Source of the DNA: Sedimenticola sp.
GTDB lineage: Bacteria; Pseudomonadota; Gammaproteobacteria; Chromatiales; Chromatiaceae
Reading direction: 5' to 3'
DNA length: 64,000 nucleotides
Assembly (NCBI GenBank): GCA_026992075.1
Contig: JALXAM010000036.1
Span: 84,202 to 148,201 of the forward strand
A model generated the notes under the pieces. It worked only from the letters and a program-made list of their open reading frames with translations. It was not told where the DNA came from and searched no databases. Shown one piece after another: positions 60,247 through 64,000 of the stretch; position 1 is the stretch's first letter, and the number at the start of each line of letters is the position of its first letter. A program made the position numbers and the translations under genes.

Positions 60247-61851
60247 GTGCCGGACGCCTGTCCCCGGATCGACCCTCTGCTGGCGCGCATTGGCCGCGAA
60301 GGGGAACTTGGGTTGCTGTTCCGGGGCCGCATCGGGTTGGAGAAGGAGAGCCTGCGGGTGGCGCGCAGCGGTGGCATCGCCACCACGCCCCATCCTTCAT
60401 CGCTTGGCTCGCCCCTCACCCATCCCTGGATCACCACCGACTACTCCGAGGCGCTGCTGGAGTTCGTCACCCCGCCCTTCGAGGATTTCGGCCAGGCACT
60501 CCACTGCCTGAGTGGGCTGCACCGCTACGTGCAGGAACGGCTGCAGGAGGAGATCCTCTGGGCCACCAGCATGCCCTGCATACTGGCGGGGGAGAAGAGC
60601 ATTCCCATCGCCCGTTACGGCGACTCCAACCCGGGCAGGATGAAATATGTCTATCGCGTTGGGCTGGGGCACCGCTATGGTCGGGTGATGCAGGTGATCG
60701 CGGGGGTTCATTTCAACTTTTCCCTGCACGAGGAGTTTTGGCCCATGTTTCGGCAGCTCCAGGGCGGCGAGCAGCTCCGCGCTTTCCAGGACGCCCGCTA
60801 CATGGGCATGGTGCGCAACCTTCAGCGTTACGGCTGGATCGTTCCCTACCTTTTCGGCGCCTCGCCGGCGGTGTGCAAATCCTTCTTCGTGGACAGCGAG
60901 CCTGACCTGCTGGTCTTCGACGACACCACCTACTACGAACCCTTCGCCACCTCCCTGCGCATGGGGGACATCGGCTACCAGAACCGCAAGGAGGAAGGCA
61001 TCGGGGTGAAGGCCAACTACGACTCGCTGCACGGCTATGTTCACAGCTTGGCCTGCGCCACCCAGACTCCCTGTCCGGTGTGGGAGGCCATCGGGGTCAA
61101 GGTGAACGGCGAGTACCGTCAGCTCAACGCCAACCAGCTCCAGATCGAGAACGAGTATTACAGCTCAGTACGTCCCAAGGAGATCCCCCGCGACATGGAG
61201 ACGCCAAGCCGGGCGCTGCTGGAGCGGGGCATTCGTTATGTCGAGCTTCGCTCCCTGGATGTCAACGCCTATCATCCGCTGGGCATCGACCAGCACCAGA
61301 TCCTGTTTCTCCACCTCTTCATGCTCTACTGCCTGTTGCGTGACAGCCCTCTCATCGACGAGCAGGAGCGGCGCGAGATCGACCGCAACCTGCTCTGGGT
61401 GGCCCACCAGGGGCGCGATCCCCAGCTCAAGCTGCAGCGCGCGGGAAAGGCGGTGCTGTTCCGTCAGTGGGCCCGGGAGCTGCTGGAGGCGATGGAGCCG
61501 CTGGCCGAAGCGGCCGCCGCCCAGACGGGCGATCTGGGCTACCTGGAGACCCTGCGGGAACAGCGGGCCAAGGTGGACGATGCGGGTCTCACCCCCTCGG
61601 GGCGCATGCTGCAGGAGATGCGTGATCGGGGCGAGGGCTTCTACGAATTCGCCCACCGCCTCTCCCGCGAGCAGTGGCGCCGCCACCCATCGCATCCCCT
61701 GGAAGAGGAGTTCCGCGCCGAACTCGACCGGCTGGCGGAAGAGTCGCTGCAGCAGCAACGGGAGATGGAGGCGGAGGAGGACGAGGATTTCGACCGTTTC
61801 CTCGAGCGCTATTTCGCCGGCCAGGTCGAAGGTTGCTCCCTCGTCAGTTGA
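60247..61851 (+). CDS. gshA: Glutamate--cysteine ligase
   Basis: A 534-residue enzyme that makes gamma-glutamylcysteine, the first step of glutathione synthesis. N-terminal GRIGLEKESLRV and TDYSEALLEFVTPPFED carry the metal and glutamate binding residues, with YGDSNPGRMKYVYRVGLGHRYG and GVHFNFSLHEEFW later. It belongs to the gammaproteobacterial GshA family and begins at GTG 60247, 3 bases after prc. It is the last gene before a 419-bp repeat-filled gap. Confidence 0.93.
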   Translation: MPDACPRIDPLLARIGREGELGLLFRGRIGLEKESLRVARSGGIATTPHPSSLGSPLTHPWITTDYSEALLEFVTPPFEDFGQALHCLSGLHRYVQERLQEEILWATSMPCILAGEKSIPIARYGDSNPGRMKYVYRVGLGHRYGRVMQVIAGVHFNFSLHEEFWPMFRQLQGGEQLRAFQDARYMGMVRNLQRYGWIVPYLFGASPAVCKSFFVDSEPDLLVFDDTTYYEPFATSLRMGDIGYQNRKEEGIGVKANYDSLHGYVHSLACATQTPCPVWEAIGVKVNGEYRQLNANQLQIENEYYSSVRPKEIPRDMETPSRALLERGIRYVELRSLDVNAYHPLGIDQHQILFLHLFMLYCLLRDSPLIDEQERREIDRNLLWVAHQGRDPQLKLQRAGKAVLFRQWARELLEAMEPLAEAAAAQTGDLGYLETLREQRAKVDDAGLTPSGRMLQEMRDRGEGFYEFAHRLSREQWRRHPSHPLEEEFRAELDRLAEESLQQQREMEAEEDEDFDRFLERYFAGQVEGCSLVS

Positions 61852-61867
61852 TTCCCGCCAAAGCCAT

Positions 61868-61904
61868 GTTGGGCATGGTGCCGGGGCACCTTTGCCCAAC
61901 CTAC
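61868..61904 (-). repeat. REP-like GTAG + double hairpin
   Basis: GTAG on the minus strand (61901-61904) precedes GTTGGGCA...TGCCCAAC (61868-61875 with 61893-61900), enclosing GGTGCC/GGCACC (61877-61882 with 61885-61890). It is related to the GTAGGATGGGCAAAG repeat at 1505 and 44212. A third partial relative (CTTGGGCAAAGCG) is at about 61948. Confidence 0.6.
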
Positions 61905-62012
61905 TGGATAGTGTGTTGGTATGGGTGGAGATGATCCATCTGGTAGCTTGGGCAAAGCGGAGCGAGCCCGACAAAATTTCAGGCCAAGAAGAACAGCCTA
62001 TAACGCTTGCGA
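61905..62012. other. Gap remnant between REP and variable-arm element
   Basis: About 108 bases downstream of gshA with fragments of the GGGCAAAGCGGAGC repeat. No gene, T-run terminator or promoter was recognised. Confidence 0.3.
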
Positions 62013-62220
62013 GCCGATGCCCCAGTCCTTGTAGCGGGATCTCCGAGGCAGGGATGCCGAGGCGGAGCCTACAGGGGTGAGGCGGGAACCTTCGCCCAGT
62101 GGGTGAGGGAAGCCCGCCGAACGCTCCGCCAGGGATGGCGGGGCTGGGTTTTTGCGCAGAGCAGGAAGCGGTGCGCAAAAATATTCACGGCGTTCACGCT
62201 ACAAGGACCGGGGCGTCGGC
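62013..62220 (+). repeat. Variable-arm, conserved-core element, copy C (long core)
   Basis: The 23-base arms, read through 62013-62035 (GCCGATGCCCCAGTCCTTGT...) and 62198-62220, are complementary at 21 positions. The 162-base core begins GGGATCTCCGAGGCAGGGAT and ends ATATTCACGGCGTTCAC. It shares the inner 100-base segment with copy D (for example GCCGAACGCTCCGCCAGGGA and GAGCAGGAAGCGGTGCGC) but has entirely different arms. It is between the convergent gshA and SDR genes. Confidence 0.85.
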
Positions 62221-62270
62221 CCCGAAGGCGCCTTGATCGTTGATCGAGCTTCGGCCCAAACCAACCCTCT

Positions 62271-63128
62271 TCACCGTTCCCCTTCCCCTGAAGCCTTGAG
62301 CAGAGCCCAATCCAGCATCCGGGTGGGCAACAGCCGCTTGAGAACGGCGAACAGATAGGTGGGCACCGTCACCGGGTAGCGCGCTCTGGGGCGGGAACTC
62401 TCCAGGGCGTGGACCACCCGTTTCAGCACCGCTTCCGGGCCGAGGGTGAAAGGGGCGGCGTCGCCCTCCTTCTGCAGCCGGGCGATCATGTTGCGGTAGC
62501 GTTCGCGGTGCACGCTCTGCTCCATCTCCACGTTCTCGAGGAACTTGCGGTAGGCATTCTTCCGGAAGCGGCTGCGGATGGGGCCCGGCTCGATGAGGGA
62601 GACGTGGATGCCGCTGCCGGCCAGCTCCAGCCGCAGGGTGTCCGCCAGCCCCTCCAGGGCGAACTTGGAGCAGTTGTAGGCGCCCCGGTAGGGCATGGCG
62701 GCGAAACCCAGCACCGAGCTGTTGTGGATGATGCGTCCCTCGCCCTGGCGGCGCATGGCCGGCAGCACGGCACAGGTGAGCTGGTGCCACCCCAGCAGGT
62801 TGGTCTCCAGCTGCTCCCGCAACACCTCACGCCGGATGTCCTCCACCGCTCCCGGCTGACCATAGGCGCCGTTGTTGAACAGGGCGTAGAGCTGCCCACC
62901 GGTGCGTTCCAGCACCGCCTCCACCGCCGCTCGGATGCTGGCCGGATCGTCCAGGTCGAGTTGCAGGGCCTCCTCCAGGCCCTCCTGGCGCAGCCGCTGC
63001 ACGTCCTCCGGCCGCCGGGCGGTGGCGAAGACCCGGTAGCCCCGTTTCGCCAAACCGTGGGCGACATGGTGGCCGATGCCGCTGGAGCAACCAGTGATCA
63101 GGATGGAGGGATGGGACGGAGTTGACAC
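62271..63128 (-). CDS. Short-chain dehydrogenase/reductase
   Basis: A protein of 285 residues (287 if the upstream TTG is used) with the classical SDR Rossmann fold. ILITGCSSGIGHHVAHGLAKRGYRV is the TGxxxGxG motif, NNGAYGQPG the NAG-like motif, and Ser/Tyr/Lys catalytic set NSSVLG...YRGAYNCSKFALEGL (YxxxK). The NADP-type dinucleotide binding is suggested by the Arg-rich loop FATARRPEDVQRL. The substrate is unknown. The start is GTG 63128 or TTG 63134, with no good ribosome site for either. It converges with gshA across the C-type repeat. Confidence 0.85.
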   Translation of the reverse strand: MSTPSHPSILITGCSSGIGHHVAHGLAKRGYRVFATARRPEDVQRLRQEGLEEALQLDLDDPASIRAAVEAVLERTGGQLYALFNNGAYGQPGAVEDIRREVLREQLETNLLGWHQLTCAVLPAMRRQGEGRIIHNSSVLGFAAMPYRGAYNCSKFALEGLADTLRLELAGSGIHVSLIEPGPIRSRFRKNAYRKFLENVEMEQSVHRERYRNMIARLQKEGDAAPFTLGPEAVLKRVVHALESSRPRARYPVTVPTYLFAVLKRLLPTRMLDWALLKASGEGER

Positions 63129-63203
63129 CTGCAAAGATGTTTTGGCGTGGGCGATGGGCTATAGTCTAGCAAGAGCCATTGCTGGTGAGGCCCATCCATA
63201 CCC

Positions 63204-63476
63204 ATGAAAAGACCTGATCCGGAGACGATGGAAAAGGCCCTGGAGCTGGCCGAGGCGATGCGTGACCGGGGCAAGGACAAATATCACCTGGCGCACGTCC
63301 TGCTCTATCTACATGAACGGAACCGGATGCTCGAAAATCTCTATCACAAGGTGGAGCGGTACTTTCACTCCGGCATGGCCGAGATCGAGCTGCGTGACCT
63401 GCGCGTGGCCTTCGAGCGTATCCGGGAGGCCGACGTGGAGGATGCCGACGACTCGGCCCTGTTCGTCAAGGAGTAG
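63204..63476 (+). CDS. Small helical protein, unknown function
   Basis: A 90-residue, charged, all-helical protein (TMEKALELAEAMRDRGKDKYHLAHVLLYLHERNRML then LYHKVERYFHSGM). It has no cysteine, signal or membrane segment. I do not recognise the family. It lies between the SDR gene and fmdB-type gene and has its own ATG 63204. The well-formed codon pattern and neighbour spacing make it real rather than random. It may be a small conserved protein of this lineage. Confidence 0.7.
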   Translation: MKRPDPETMEKALELAEAMRDRGKDKYHLAHVLLYLHERNRMLENLYHKVERYFHSGMAEIELRDLRVAFERIREADVEDADDSALFVKE

Positions 63477-63572
63477 CCCCTCCGCTTCCAGGCGTTCCAT
63501 TCCTTGATTTCCCGGCCACGGGGAACCATGTTAAACTTTCAAAGTTTTTCCGGATCATTTGGAGGTCGTGAG

Positions 63573-63854
63573 ATGCCTTTTTACGAGTATCGTTGCGACG
63601 CTTGCGGCCACGAGATGGAGGCGCTGCAAAAGATGAGCGACGCGCCGCTCAAGGAGTGCCCCGAATGTGGCGAGCCCGAGCTGGTAAAGCTGGTGTCGGC
63701 CGCCGGCTTCCGCCTCAAGGGGGGCGGCTGGTACGAGACCGATTTCAAGTCGGGCAAGAAGAAGAACCTGCACGACTCGGGCGAGAGCAAGAAATCGTCC
63801 TCTTCCGAGTCCAAGGCCGGCGGCTGCGCCGAGGGCGGTTGCTGCTGCGCCTGA
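63573..63854 (+). CDS. FmdB-type zinc ribbon protein
   Basis: A 93-residue protein. The N-terminal zinc ribbon MPFYEYRCDACGHEMEALQKMSDAPLKECPECGEPELVKLVSAAGFRLKGGGWYETDF matches the FmdB/Zn-ribbon family (CxxC...CxxC). The C-terminus is Lys/Ser-rich and ends in a Cys-rich cluster (GGCAEGGCCCA). Members are thought to regulate or chaperone; the role here is unknown. ATG 63573 follows GGAGG at 63561-63565. A strong terminator follows. Confidence 0.85.
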   Translation: MPFYEYRCDACGHEMEALQKMSDAPLKECPECGEPELVKLVSAAGFRLKGGGWYETDFKSGKKKNLHDSGESKKSSSSESKAGGCAEGGCCCA

Positions 63855-63881
63855 AGCCGCGCGAGGCTTCCGGTCATCACT

Positions 63882-63913
63882 GGCCCCGGCACCGCCGGGG
63901 CCTTGTTGTTGTT
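63882..63913 (+). terminator. Rho-independent terminator of the FmdB-type gene
   Basis: GGCCCCGGC (63882-63890) and GCCGGGGCC (63894-63902) form a perfect 9-bp stem with a 3-base loop, followed by a T-rich TTGTTGTTGTTT tract. It lies 27 bases after the stop codon. This is the clearest terminator in the window. Confidence 0.8.
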
Positions 63914-63942
63914 TCGCCGGCAGGCATTGATACCTCCTGCCC

Positions 63943-64000
63943 GTAGGTCGGGCTTCAGCCCGACCAGGAACCGGCGGAATGTCGGGCTGAAGCCCGACCT
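63943..64000. repeat. BIME-like pair of inverted REP palindromes at the window edge
   Basis: GTAGGTCGGGCTTCAGCCCG... (63943-63964) and the inverted GTCGGGCTGAAGCCCGACCT (63981-64000) flank a 16-base spacer. This is the same arrangement that surrounds the variable-arm element at 51878-52168, minus that element, and the second palindrome probably continues into a GTAG complement beyond the window. Confidence 0.7.

Overview
The window is a 64 kb piece of a high-G+C chromosome from a gammaproteobacterium. The evidence is the gene order trpH-like / yciO / M50 protease / trpS / scpA / scpB / rluB, a YqjD-YqjE type membrane cluster, gshA beside prc, and hemN and moaB of proteobacterial type. A member of the Chromatiales/Ectothiorhodospiraceae-like purple-sulfur lineage would fit, but that placement is inference. 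No rRNA, tRNA, CRISPR array, prophage or complete insertion sequence was seen.

Layout. 1-8.0 kb: the 3' end of clpB, a LysR regulator with a coupled small gene, an AI-2E/PerM permease, prmB, hemN and moaB. 8.2-25.5 kb: one tightly packed plus-strand exosortase A (XrtA) exopolysaccharide locus. It encodes an export lipoprotein, a chain-length protein, a tyrosine kinase, an outer-membrane barrel, UDP-GlcNAc epimerase, deacetylase, FemAB protein, four glycosyltransferases, an amidotransferase, exosortase A, EpsI and a CapK-type ligase. 25.6-31.8 kb: a MaoC-like protein, a phosphoribosyltransferase/hydrolase pair, a DksA-type protein, a Wzz-like coiled-coil membrane protein carrying a degenerate tyrosine-recombinase-like C-terminus, and a bactofilin/methyltransferase pair. 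31.9-38.2 kb: a minus-strand five-gene peptide ABC transporter (oppABCDF type). 38.2-45.3 kb: housekeeping genes. 45.3-48.4 kb: a YqjD/YqjE-like cluster and ftsH. 49.1-63.9 kb: a GGDEF-EAL protein, nfo, an M1-like peptidase, a ChaN-PDZ lipoprotein, a HAD phosphatase, mazG, a NUDIX protein, prc, gshA, a short-chain dehydrogenase and an FmdB-type zinc ribbon.

The most unusual content is between genes. Every gap longer than 300 bp is filled largely by structured repeats. There are three MITE-like families: family 1 is one roughly 75-bp-arm palindrome, and families 2 and 3 are strings of five hairpins. They carry terminal inverted repeats and 4-bp target duplications. There are also REP-like GTAG-plus-hairpin elements. 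Finally, there is a five-copy element in which a conserved GTAG-containing core always sits inside a perfect or near-perfect inverted repeat whose sequence differs in every copy. Insertions are nested: family 3 lies inside the variable-arm element at 36.1 kb, and family 2 uses the CTAG duplication made by family 1 at 4.47 kb. Several genes take their stop codon from a repeat.

Most genes run in short operons with 4-base ATGA overlaps. One likely gene (about 45.8-46.1 kb) appears to start at CTG in a CTGA overlap.
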